64,000 nucleotides of DNA. Origin: Methanomassiliicoccaceae archaeon UBA480. Lineage in GTDB: Archaea > Thermoplasmatota > Thermoplasmata > Methanomassiliicoccales > Methanomethylophilaceae. Below are positions 50,800 through 58,597 of this stretch, piece after piece; within the stretch, counting starts at the first letter, position 1, and each line of letters opens with the position of its first letter. The position numbers were made by a program, and so were the translations under genes. The DNA lies in the NCBI GenBank assembly GCA_002506425.1, contig DAXO01000017.1, positions 56,360-120,359 on the forward strand. The letters run 5' to 3'. The notes under the pieces are model-generated. The model was not told the origin of the DNA and did no database searches. It saw only the letters and a program-made list of their open reading frames with translations.

Positions 50800-52063
50800 G
50801 TGTTTCACCCAATGAAGACAGCATCGCCCTAGATTTGTCGACGGTCTCATCATATTCCTTGGCGGGGTCCGATTCGAACGTTATGCCGCCGCCGACGCCC
50901 ATGCTGTACTCGCCTTCCGTATGAATCATCGTCCTTATGGCTATGTTGATCTCCGCCATGTCGTCGGTGAATATGCCGATGGATCCGGTGTACAGGCCTC
51001 TGCGGCATTTCTCCAGCGAGTCGATGGCTTCCATACATGACTCCTTGGGCGCGCCGGTTATGGATCCTCCTGGGAACATGCATTCCAGCATCCTGCCGTA
51101 GCCCACACCCTCACTCGCGCGTCCGACGATATCGGAGACGGTGTGGCATACGGTCGCGTAGATTTCGGGCTCGAAGAAGGATTCGACTTTCACGCTTCCT
51201 GGCTCGCAGAACCTATTCATGTCGTTCCTTTCCATGTCGGTCACCATGAGGAGTTCGCTGCGGTCCTTCTCCGACGAGAGCAGGCCTTCCAGCAGCAAAC
51301 GGTCCCTTTCCGCGGTTCCGGTACGGGGACAGGTGCCCTTGATGGGACGGGTGTGCACATCTCTGCCACGGGCTTCGAGCAGAAGCTCCATCGACGACGA
51401 CAGGATCTGCAATCTGCCGCAGTCGAGGTATGCGCCGAACGGGGACGGGCTCAGAGATCTCAGTCTCAGGAAAGCATCGAACGGATCCATCTCCGAAGAG
51501 ACCCTGACGGTTCTGGTGAGGTTGATGACGTAGAACTCTCCGTCCCTCATCATCTCTCTAGCCTTCTGCACAGCCTTTTCAAAATCCTCCCGAGAGGTGT
51601 CATCTACTGCGGTCCATGCCTCTCCGTCTGGCATGTCGGGTTCCCTCGCGGCAGAGACGGCCGTTTCTACCATGGCGAGCTCTTCCGTATCGGGCAGGGC
51701 CCTCCCGATGCATAGGACGGTCAGTTCTCTCGATTCAGGGTCGTCGGTCACGAGGATATCATAATCTGTCAGAAGGAAGGACGGGATGTCCGAAGGCGGA
51801 TGGCGGGAGCACATTCCATGCATCTCGAGGCCGTGGTCATACGAGACGTACCCTGCCATGACCCCTCCTTCGGGCCTTGAATCGATGACCGACGCCGCAT
51901 CCCCCTCGTCCGGACCGTAGGTGCGGTACGGAACCATGCATATGTACGAGCGTCTGCCGAGCGCCCCCTGCATCGATGAATCGAGGAATGCCGTTCCGCT
52001 CTTCTCCAGGCGGGCATACAGGGACAAGGCCGGGACGTACCTCTCGAGGACCTTCTCGATCAT
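50789..52063 (-). CDS. pabB: aminodeoxychorismate synthase component I (PabB)
   Basis: The 424-residue chorismate-utilising enzyme has the catalytic core from about residue 160 with FYVINLTRT, PSPFGAYLD, SSMELLLEARG, RPIKGTCPRTG, MVTDMERNDMNR, FPGGSITGAPK and GVGGGITFESDP. The PIKGT lysine is characteristic of PabB; anthranilate synthases have PIAGT. The enzyme adds ammonia to chorismate on the way to p-aminobenzoate. No other trp genes are nearby. It overlaps the extended pabA frame. Confidence 0.88.
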   Translation of the reverse strand: MIEKVLERYVPALSLYARLEKSGTAFLDSSMQGALGRRSYICMVPYRTYGPDEGDAASVIDSRPEGGVMAGYVSYDHGLEMHGMCSRHPPSDIPSFLLTDYDILVTDDPESRELTVLCIGRALPDTEELAMVETAVSAAREPDMPDGEAWTAVDDTSREDFEKAVQKAREMMRDGEFYVINLTRTVRVSSEMDPFDAFLRLRSLSPSPFGAYLDCGRLQILSSSMELLLEARGRDVHTRPIKGTCPRTGTAERDRLLLEGLLSSEKDRSELLMVTDMERNDMNRFCEPGSVKVESFFEPEIYATVCHTVSDIVGRASEGVGYGRMLECMFPGGSITGAPKESCMEAIDSLEKCRRGLYTGSIGIFTDDMAEINIAIRTMIHTEGEYSMGVGGGITFESDPAKEYDETVDKSRAMLSSLGETHGA

Positions 52064-52631
52064 GAACCTTCCTCAGGAAGTTCGCGACGATATCCGCTCC
52101 ATGCTCCGTCATGAAGGATTCCGGATGGAATTGCGTTCCGAATGCGGGAACATCGATGCGGGATACAGCCATGATGTCGCCAGTTCCATCCACCGCATCC
52201 ACACGGATGCAGTCGGGAACAGAGTCGCGGTCCACGACCAGGGAGTTGTATCTGACGGCCGGGAATCCCTGCGGGATGCCCTCCATCAGTCCTTCGCCGT
52301 CATGCTCTATCCGGACTATCTTTCCGTGCATTGGGCCTTCTCCACGGATGATGCGGGCTCCGGATACGGCGCACAGGGTCTGATGGCCCAGACAGACGCC
52401 GAGGACAGGAATCCTACCGAGGCAGGCCGATACGGCCTTCCATGATCCTCTCCCGGGTTCCGGCTTTCCCGGCCCGGGTGACACCACCAGGGCGTCCGGT
52501 TCCAAAGAGAGGGGATCGGACGCTTCCGGCGAGTTTTCAGGCACCACTAGAACCTCCGAGCCGAGATCCTCGAGAAGGGACGACAGGTTGTAGACGTAGG
52601 AGTCCCTGCAGTCCACCACGATGGAAATCAT
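51837..52631 (-). CDS. pabA: glutamine amidotransferase subunit of aminodeoxychorismate synthase (PabA), 3' end running into pabB
   Basis: The amidotransferase domain (residues 1 to ~190) has VVSPGPGKPEPGRG, the catalytic Cys in VLGVCLGHQTL, MHGKIV, and the His-Glu pair in GTQFHPESFMTEHG. It supplies ammonia to PabB. The domain ends at NFLRKV, exactly where the pabB ATG begins, with ATGA in another frame. The pabA frame itself has no stop there and continues 227 bases over pabB. The extra ~75 residues are doubtful. Confidence 0.87.
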   Translation of the reverse strand: MISIVVDCRDSYVYNLSSLLEDLGSEVLVVPENSPEASDPLSLEPDALVVSPGPGKPEPGRGSWKAVSACLGRIPVLGVCLGHQTLCAVSGARIIRGEGPMHGKIVRIEHDGEGLMEGIPQGFPAVRYNSLVVDRDSVPDCIRVDAVDGTGDIMAVSRIDVPAFGTQFHPESFMTEHGADIVANFLRKVHDREGPREVRPGLVPVCPPGEERNGIPRFIDAGGARQTLVHMHGSVPHLRSGRGGCGVGHRFKARRRGHGRVRLV

Positions 52632-52635
52632 CCTA

Positions 52636-53316
52636 TCATCCGATCCGCGTCGGCAGGTTGCGGATCACGGCATCGAGTATCGAGCACGCCTCGATATCCA
52701 GGTCGTCGAGGATCATCAGGGATCCTCCGCTGAACAAGGATACGGTGGACACCGCCAGGGCGTATTCTCCGGACCATCCTCTGGTGCAAATCGGGGCCTC
52801 CGAGATCTCTCCTGTCTCGATGGAGCGCATTATGCGCGTGTTGGATTCGAGGCACCCTTTCATGCTCATCGCATTAGGATCGAGCAGGATGTCGCTGCAT
52901 CCGAGGCTGGCGGCCTTCGCCGACAGCTCCCTCAGCTCTCCCACGTCGCATGATGAGATGGTGACAGGGCATCCTGTTTTGGCCGCAAGTTCGACAAGCG
53001 CGTTCTGATCACCATCAGGAGACGATAGCAGCGGTCTCCTTCCGCCAAGGCATCCGACTGCCTCTTCCAGGTTCGAGAGGACAGGCGATTCCAGGACGAG
53101 TCCGAGTCCCAGCCGGGCAGCGGCGGATACGGCATCCATCATCATCCTAGAATCCATCGCATCGTCCCTCACGCGGACGAAAAGCATGCGCCCCGAGGTC
53201 TCCGAAAGCAGTTGGAGTATCTCCGCTCTCTCCTCCATCTGATCGGGGAGCGATGCGTCCGAGATCGACAGGGCGTAGGCAGGTCCCTTCAGAACAATTC
53301 CGTCTATCTCCGTCAT
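52636..53316 (-). CDS. CdhE-like TIM-barrel protein (corrinoid iron-sulphur protein gamma-subunit-like, stand-alone barrel)
   Basis: The 226-residue protein resembles the barrel domain of the ACDS gamma subunit CdhE/AcsC: alternating strands and helices, LVELAAKTGCPVTISSCDVGELRELSAKAASLGCSDILLDP, then ICTRGWSGEYALAVSTVSLFSGGSLMILDDLD matching the CdhE end (...AVTAVACLLAGANILIMRHP). It lacks both the N-terminal [4Fe-4S] domain and a C-terminal cobalamin domain. It follows the CdhD-like gene by 4 bases and precedes pabA by 4 bases. Members of this barrel family bind pterin methyl donors. The function is unknown; a role in methyl or folate chemistry is inferred. Confidence 0.68.
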   Translation of the reverse strand: MTEIDGIVLKGPAYALSISDASLPDQMEERAEILQLLSETSGRMLFVRVRDDAMDSRMMMDAVSAAARLGLGLVLESPVLSNLEEAVGCLGGRRPLLSSPDGDQNALVELAAKTGCPVTISSCDVGELRELSAKAASLGCSDILLDPNAMSMKGCLESNTRIMRSIETGEISEAPICTRGWSGEYALAVSTVSLFSGGSLMILDDLDIEACSILDAVIRNLPTRIG

Positions 53317-53320
53317 GCGA

Positions 53321-54088
53321 TCACAGATCCGCGAGTTCCTCGCCGTATACGCGCGCCATGTCGGCGGCTCCCGGCCCTCTGACAATCAAGGCATCGGCAC
53401 CGGAAAGCATCGCGGTCAACGCGGCCTCGCCCTCTGCCATCGAAGCGCTTCTAGCATTCTCGAAGCACACATCCCACACAGGAGTGGCATCGTAGATGAC
53501 GGGGGAATCGCACCTCTCGTCGCCTTCCAATGCCGCGGTGCGCAATGCCCTCATGAGGTTCAGCGGCTCCCCGTCGGGGAACGCTCCCGTCACAAGCAGC
53601 ATTCTGCGATCTCTTTCGGGAGCGTCGCGGGCCTCCTCGATTGAGGACACGGGTGTGGCCATCGCATGGATCCCGGCGGATGCTGGGGAGCCCAGGAGGA
53701 CCAGCACCGTGTCGTCGATCTCCGCCATGGATGCCAGTGTGCATCCGTCTGCGCTCACCGCGATTGGAAGGCGGGTGCGATCCGATATGTCGCGCACAAG
53801 GGCAACCGCGTTGTCCGGATTCGTGTCGCAGAATCTGATGCAGATGCCGTCGGCGCCGATCTCCTTCCACATGACCGCCCAATCGCTCGGATTCGAGGCT
53901 CTTCCCGAGAACATGGATGCGACCAGCGGGTCGCAGTCCGTCGGATCCGCCATGACCTCGCCGAAGACCATCGGCCTGCGCCTCCTGGCCCCGTCCTGGT
54001 CCAGAAACGGGAGGGTGCACGCCCCTCCCGCCGCATAGTCGCCTCTTCCGAGGACGACCTCCTTCAGCTGCCTGCGGGGTCCGGTCAT
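53321..54088 (-). CDS. CdhD-like TIM-barrel protein (corrinoid iron-sulphur protein delta-subunit-like)
   Basis: The 255-residue protein resembles the core of ACDS delta subunit CdhD/AcsD: VVLGRGDYAAGGACTLPFL, PMVFGEVMADP, a barrel with IGADGICIRFCDTNP, and the end MAEGEAALTAMLSGADALIVRGP, similar to the CdhD segment ...ATAISLLLAGADLLVMYHP. Classical CdhD proteins are about 400-440 residues, so this is a reduced version. The ATG at 54088 overlaps the ACT-domain gene stop (ATGA). Paired with the CdhE-like gene it could form a heterodimer like the corrinoid protein barrels, but without its own corrinoid domain. Confidence 0.68.
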   Translation of the reverse strand: MTGPRRQLKEVVLGRGDYAAGGACTLPFLDQDGARRRRPMVFGEVMADPTDCDPLVASMFSGRASNPSDWAVMWKEIGADGICIRFCDTNPDNAVALVRDISDRTRLPIAVSADGCTLASMAEIDDTVLVLLGSPASAGIHAMATPVSSIEEARDAPERDRRMLLVTGAFPDGEPLNLMRALRTAALEGDERCDSPVIYDATPVWDVCFENARSASMAEGEAALTAMLSGADALIVRGPGAADMARVYGEELADL

Positions 54089-54993
54089 ATGAACTCTGTG
54101 AATTCCTTCACTGTGTAGATCCCGTTCAGGCCCTCCACGCTGTGGGGGAGCCTGTCGCGGATCTCGTCGAACGACAGGTCGCTCTTGCCGATGTCCATGA
54201 CGAGTTCCAGATACATGGTCTCGTAGCAGACCTTGATCTTGCTGAATACCGAGATGAGATTGACATTCCATCCGGCTATGACGTCGAGGACCTGCTCGAT
54301 GCCTCCGGGGCAATCGGGCATCTCCATTCCTGCTTTAACCAGGCGGGTGCCTTTCTTGAAGAATGTGATCGAGAGGATCCACGCGTCCGCGTCCATGGTG
54401 ATCAGGACGTTCTGGCCGTCGATTCCGCTCAGGATGTCTCCGTACTGGTCGGCAACATCGAATCCGCCGTCGACGATCTGCGTAGGATATCCTCTGCGGA
54501 TCTCCTCTTTGCCGCCGGGGGCGCGGGTTCCTTTGAAGAGCCTACCGATCTCGGCGGGTTTGATGTCTATCCTCCTGATCTTCGAGACGGATTCGTCGCC
54601 TCTGCTCTTGAGGGCTTCGAACTCCTCCCTGAGGATGTCCCCTTCTCCGGCGAAGTTCAGGTCCGCCATCAGCTTCCATACGATGACGGTATCGGATATG
54701 CCGTTCAACGAGATGGAATTCAGGATGTTGATCTCGCGCTCGGCCAGGAATCTCGCGGCCTGGGCGCTGGATCCGGGAACGTCGTCCAGATACATCGTGA
54801 TGTGGGTGAGCGTCCTGTAGTTCTCCTGAGGGAACATCGACAGTATGATCTCATAGTCCTTCGGACCCTCGGCCGGGTGCTTGAACAGGGTGCTGTAGAC
54901 GACTCCGCCGTCGACCAGACCCATGGTGTCGGACATCCAGTTGTCCACCTTGATGGACGAGCCCTTGACCTTAGCGAACTCCCAGATCTTCAT
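54085..54993 (-). CDS. ACT-domain protein
   Basis: The 302-residue protein contains two ACT-like regions, LTHITMYLDDVPGSSAQAARFLAEREINILNSISLN (about residues 62-97) and KKGTRLVKAGMEMPDCPGGIEQVLDVIAGWNVNLISVFSK (about 215-254), typical of small-ligand sensing domains. It heads the CdhD-CdhE-pabABC gene run, with a 4-base overlap to the CdhD-like gene, so it may be the regulator or amino-acid sensor of that module. No DNA-binding domain is evident. The family is conserved in archaea without a known role. Confidence 0.75.
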   Translation of the reverse strand: MKIWEFAKVKGSSIKVDNWMSDTMGLVDGGVVYSTLFKHPAEGPKDYEIILSMFPQENYRTLTHITMYLDDVPGSSAQAARFLAEREINILNSISLNGISDTVIVWKLMADLNFAGEGDILREEFEALKSRGDESVSKIRRIDIKPAEIGRLFKGTRAPGGKEEIRRGYPTQIVDGGFDVADQYGDILSGIDGQNVLITMDADAWILSITFFKKGTRLVKAGMEMPDCPGGIEQVLDVIAGWNVNLISVFSKIKVCYETMYLELVMDIGKSDLSFDEIRDRLPHSVEGLNGIYTVKEFTEFI

Positions 54994-55002
54994 TGCTGGG
55001 CA

Positions 55003-55710
55003 TCATGCCTCGGCGGATAGAAAAATGTTGCATCGTGGACATCGCTCCCCGTCCTTGGAACGGGGCTCGTACATGTTCTTCGGGGACGTCAGAGGCTGCG
55101 TCCAAACGGGATCCTTCTCCAACCTCTCTATGTCGATGGCCAGGTTGCGGAGGCTTCCTCCGTACGAGGGATCCGATGCGATCCTCCTGATAGTCTTGGA
55201 GTCCTTGCCCGAACGGGATTCGATCCCGGACATCCTGAGGGCGCCGTCCATGAGGTCGGCCGCTCTGATCAGAAGGGCCTGCGCCTCTCTGAGCATCGTC
55301 GCGCGGGTGGTCGCGTCCACACGGGCCCTGCGGGTGATCTCGTACCTGGCGGGTCTGGCCTCCGCGCCCTTGGCCGTGTAGCCGCAGCGTCTGCAGGCGC
55401 GGCTCATCTCCACCGTTCCTCCGTCGAGGGTGCGATTCCGGACCGATGACAGCTGGAATCCGCATACTGGGCAGCATTCTCCTACGTCCTTCGAAGTGGA
55501 TGCGTAGCTGATGTCCAGATTGATGATTCCATTCTCTATGCCTATACGTCTTATCCTCTCCGCTCCGATCCGGTACAGAGGGTCGACATAGGCCAGTTCG
55601 GCAGCTACGGATCTGCAGAGCTCCTGCTGGGAATGCATATGCGGAGTGCGGACGAGGCAGTCGTCGATGGCTCTCGCAACCTCCTCGTCGCGGGGGATCC
55701 TGTAGGCCAT
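55003..55710 (-). CDS. zinc-ribbon protein of unknown function
   Basis: The 235-residue protein has an N-terminal helical part of ~80 residues, a zinc ribbon (CCPVCGFQL, then CRRCGYT), a basic helical region, and a second C-x2-C (CPRCN) at the very end. The N-terminal part (HSQQELCRSVAAELAYVDPLYRIGAERIRRI) looks like a helix-turn-helix-like RNA- or DNA-binding segment. A TATA box (CTTATACG, 55732-55739) lies about 25 bases upstream. It stands 9 bases before the ACT gene and so may lead the pab operon. I do not recognise a named family. Confidence 0.7.
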   Translation of the reverse strand: MAYRIPRDEEVARAIDDCLVRTPHMHSQQELCRSVAAELAYVDPLYRIGAERIRRIGIENGIINLDISYASTSKDVGECCPVCGFQLSSVRNRTLDGGTVEMSRACRRCGYTAKGAEARPARYEITRRARVDATTRATMLREAQALLIRAADLMDGALRMSGIESRSGKDSKTIRRIASDPSYGGSLRNLAIDIERLEKDPVWTQPLTSPKNMYEPRSKDGERCPRCNIFLSAEA

Positions 55711-55785
55711 ACGGAGCCTATAGAGCGCAGACGTATAAGCTTCGCTACTGACATCTCTTATATCGCGTGTGACATCTGCGCCCGA

Positions 55786-55871
<86 letters not shown>

Positions 55872-55948
55872 TTCGCTCCGTATCCGTTCCGGATTTCCGA
55901 TTTGTGGATGCTCAAATTTCAAATAGAAGCACAGACGTGGCGAGTGGC

Positions 55949-56227
55949 ATGTCCGATAAGGCAAACGAGTTCAAGGTTCAGCTCCTTGAAACATTCGCTT
56001 CTCTGATTACCGCGGCGTTCGGTCTCGTCGCCGCGCTCGCATGGAATGAGGCTATCAAGCAGGCCGTTGCGGCTGTTTTCGGATCCTCCGACGATCTCGC
56101 AGGACTCTGCGTCTATGCAATCATAGTCACGATTCTGGCTGTCGTCATGACTCTGCTGATCGCAAGGGCTCTCAACAATGCGAAGAAGGCCCTGCATCTG
56201 ATGAATGCGGACGATAAGAAGGAGTGA
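55949..56227 (+). CDS. DUF5654 family small membrane protein
   Basis: The 92-residue protein has two transmembrane helices, the first containing FASLITAAFGLVAALAWNEAIK, a pattern typical of DUF5654 proteins found in euryarchaea, and the second at residues ~55-78. The function is unknown. The ATG at 55949 follows an AT-rich TTTCAAATAGAAG at 55916-55928 at promoter distance. Confidence 0.75.
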   Translation: MSDKANEFKVQLLETFASLITAAFGLVAALAWNEAIKQAVAAVFGSSDDLAGLCVYAIIVTILAVVMTLLIARALNNAKKALHLMNADDKKE

Positions 56228-56247
56228 TCCCTTCGGGGTCCGCTTCC

Positions 56248-57402
56248 TTAAAACCTCTTTCCCCTCTTTTTCCCGCGGTTGTTGACGTAGCTTATCAGAC
56301 TCATGCCTGTGAGCTCCTCCGACTGAGGCCCTTTGCGGATGTAGAACAATTCGGTCTTTCCGTCCTTGAGGAACGCAGGCTTCGCGCATCTGTCCACTTT
56401 CACGCGTATGACGGTCTTGTCGCCGAAGTCGACCATGAAGAACGATATGCAGGGCAGGAATGCGGATCCGATCTGCGAGGACATCAGATTGCTCAGGTGG
56501 AGCCCCATCTTGTCCTTGTTTCCGAAGGATGCGACATCGGCGCCGATTATCTCTCCGTCATCGGCTACTCCGACGAGGAGATCCCCTCCCTCGGAGTTCA
56601 GGAAAGCCACTATCGTTTTGAGAACGGCCTTCTCCATCCTCTTGTCTGTCTCCCCTGTCTGGAGGTTGGTTCTCAGCGTGGATTTGAATTCGAGCCATTC
56701 GGACTCGCCTTCCTCTATCAGCCTGAGGATGTTGTTGCGCTGCATGTCGTCCATGCCGATGAACTCGGAATTCTCTTCAAGGAACGAGTTGACGATGCCT
56801 CCGAACAGATTCTTGCTGCGACGGAAGTCGTAGACGGCTCCGACGATGACCGATCCGAGAAGGACGGATGCCATCTCCACCATCATTCCGTCGGTATCCG
56901 GCATCACGTTCCTGTCGAGCGCCGTCTGCACGAGGTACTGGGCCATGCAGACCATGGTGTATGATGCCAGTGCTATGCACACGGAGATGAATGCCACGAC
57001 GCGGCGGTTCTCATCCCTGATTCCAGGCATGGACTTCAGCAGGATGTACACCAGAATCAATCCGAGGAGTCCCAGATTGATGCCGGTCATCGTGTGGCCT
57101 AGAGCCTCGAGGATGACGTTGTCTCCGTCCAGTCCGCGACTTGCCAGCGCGATGAAGAATGCGACGATGACCAGGACGATCATTTCGGGAGGGACGTGAA
57201 TGCTCCTGCGATCCGTGAATATGGCGAGACCCAGGATGAACACCATCGGCAGCCCGACGAGCGAATCGCCCGGGTCTCCGAAGAGCACACCGATGACGGT
57301 CAGCACGGAGATTGCGATGAATGCGATGTAGTAGAACGCCAGTGCGCCCCTTTTCAGATGCAGCATCTGGCTCCCGGCCCGTGCCTTCCCGTCGTCGTCC
57401 AT
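56248..57402 (-). CDS. membrane-anchored Schlafen AlbA_2 domain protein
   Basis: The 384-residue protein has about six transmembrane helices in residues ~18-185, then a soluble domain from ~215 with the AlbA_2 signature ESEWLEFKSTLRTNL, followed by VLKTIVAFLNSEGGDLLVGVADDGEIIGAD. AlbA_2 (Schlafen) domains bind nucleotides or DNA and appear in regulators and defence proteins; membrane fusion is uncommon. I start at ATG 57402, about 26 bases after a TATA box (ATTATACGG, 57424-57432); upstream in-frame starts at 57417 and 57507 exist. It ends in TAA. Confidence 0.8.
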   Translation of the reverse strand: MDDDGKARAGSQMLHLKRGALAFYYIAFIAISVLTVIGVLFGDPGDSLVGLPMVFILGLAIFTDRRSIHVPPEMIVLVIVAFFIALASRGLDGDNVILEALGHTMTGINLGLLGLILVYILLKSMPGIRDENRRVVAFISVCIALASYTMVCMAQYLVQTALDRNVMPDTDGMMVEMASVLLGSVIVGAVYDFRRSKNLFGGIVNSFLEENSEFIGMDDMQRNNILRLIEEGESEWLEFKSTLRTNLQTGETDKRMEKAVLKTIVAFLNSEGGDLLVGVADDGEIIGADVASFGNKDKMGLHLSNLMSSQIGSAFLPCISFFMVDFGDKTVIRVKVDRCAKPAFLKDGKTELFYIRKGPQSEELTGMSLISYVNNRGKKRGKRF

Positions 57403-57554
57403 GAGGGTCGATTCCATCAAGACCGTATAATCGTGTCGATATGGAAGAATGCGGCGATGCATGGATTCTCTCCGGAGAATCCTGCGTCTCATGCGCGACG
57501 CGCGCATCTATTATATAGGGCGGGCCGATTCGAACTTTTATAGGAGCAATATTC

Positions 57555-58139
57555 TTGCCTGGTCAAACCACAACACCGCATTCAAAGCCCGCCTCGCAGC
57601 CCAGACAGGGTCAGCAGAGGTCCGGCCAGTCAAAGCCCGTCAGGAGGGGCGCCCCCCAGCAGGGCAGGCCCGCATCCTCTCAGCCCAAAACGACGTCGTC
57701 CCAGCCCAGGCCTGCCCAGCAGCAGAGGCCCGCATCCTCTCAGCCCAGGCCCGCATCCCAGTCTGCCGGTTCCAGCGCGCCCGGACAGCCAAGGAGGAAC
57801 AAGGTCGTCGTCAATCAGCCCCAGTCCGGCGGACAGTACGGTGACAAGAGCAGGAAGAACAAGCAGCAGAGGACGAAGGAGTCGACCAAGAGGCAGGCGA
57901 TGCTCAACACGCACCGCATCAATCCGTTCAAATACGACATGAATCAGATTCTTGAAGCCTCCTCGATGGATCCCGCCAAAGCCTCCTCGTTCCTAGCCAG
58001 CGTTATCGCCAAGGCGTCCCGTGTTTCCACCAGGGATGCGAAGGATTTCGTCAAGACGTTCCTCGATGCGGGGGACCTCACGAAGGACGAGACCGACAAG
58101 ATCGGAAAGCTCCTGGACAAGTACAGCAGATATCGCTGA
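57555..58139 (+). CDS. protein with Pro/Gln/Ser-rich repetitive N-terminus and conserved basic C-terminus
   Basis: The 194-residue protein starts at TTG 57555, preceded by an AGGAG ribosome-binding site and a TATTATATAGG TATA box. Residues 1-80 are a low-complexity stretch with repeats of the type RPASSQPRPA. Residues 80-115 are very basic, and the last ~80 residues form a helical domain (HRINPFKYDMNQILEASSMDPAKASSFLASVIAKASRVSTRDAKDFVKTFLDAG). The basic disordered part suggests nucleic-acid binding. No family is recognised. It lies 9 bases before the DUF296 gene. Confidence 0.72.
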   Translation: MPGQTTTPHSKPASQPRQGQQRSGQSKPVRRGAPQQGRPASSQPKTTSSQPRPAQQQRPASSQPRPASQSAGSSAPGQPRRNKVVVNQPQSGGQYGDKSRKNKQQRTKESTKRQAMLNTHRINPFKYDMNQILEASSMDPAKASSFLASVIAKASRVSTRDAKDFVKTFLDAGDLTKDETDKIGKLLDKYSRYR

Positions 58140-58148
58140 GGCCCGGTC

Positions 58149-58595
58149 ATGAGAGGCGTCGAGCTCGTCACAGGCAGGGTCTTCGTGCTCCGTCTTGAGG
58201 AGGGCGAGATCCTCCACGAGGCCATAGAATCGTTCTGCACGGAGCACGGGATAGCAGGCGCTGCGGTCTCCATGACCGGTGCTGTAGCTCCTGGTTCCAT
58301 CATGGTCAGCGGTCCGGCGACGCCGGTGGGGGATAGGATAGAGCCTCTTCTCATCACTTTGGACGAGCCATGCGAGCTGACCGGTTCCGGCACGGTGTTT
58401 CCGGATGACAACGGAAAGCCCACAGTCCACATCCACGGCTCTGTGGGAAGGAAGGGCTTCTCGGCGACCGGAGACCTGCGTCCCAGGATGGTCGTCTGGC
58501 TCGTGATGGAGGTGACCATCACAGAATTGAGAGGCAGTCTTCCGAAGAGGAAGGCCTCCGATCCGCGTTTGGACGGAAAGCTTTTGGAGATCTGA
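58149..58595 (+). CDS. PPC/DUF296 domain protein
   Basis: The 148-residue protein matches the PPC (DUF296) trimeric fold, with RVFVLRLEEGEILHEAIESFC, the AVSMTGAVAPG segment and the metal-site-like PTVHIHGSVGR motif. Plant members are DNA-binding AT-hook proteins; prokaryotic ones are stand-alone and of unclear role. The gene is packed between the basic protein gene and the COG3044 ATPase gene. Confidence 0.85.
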   Translation: MRGVELVTGRVFVLRLEEGEILHEAIESFCTEHGIAGAAVSMTGAVAPGSIMVSGPATPVGDRIEPLLITLDEPCELTGSGTVFPDDNGKPTVHIHGSVGRKGFSATGDLRPRMVVWLVMEVTITELRGSLPKRKASDPRLDGKLLEI

Positions 58596-58597
58596 TC

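Noticed and set aside
50789..52063. Anthranilate synthase TrpE
   Set aside because: The active-site motif is PIKGT, typical of aminodeoxychorismate synthase, and no other tryptophan genes are nearby.
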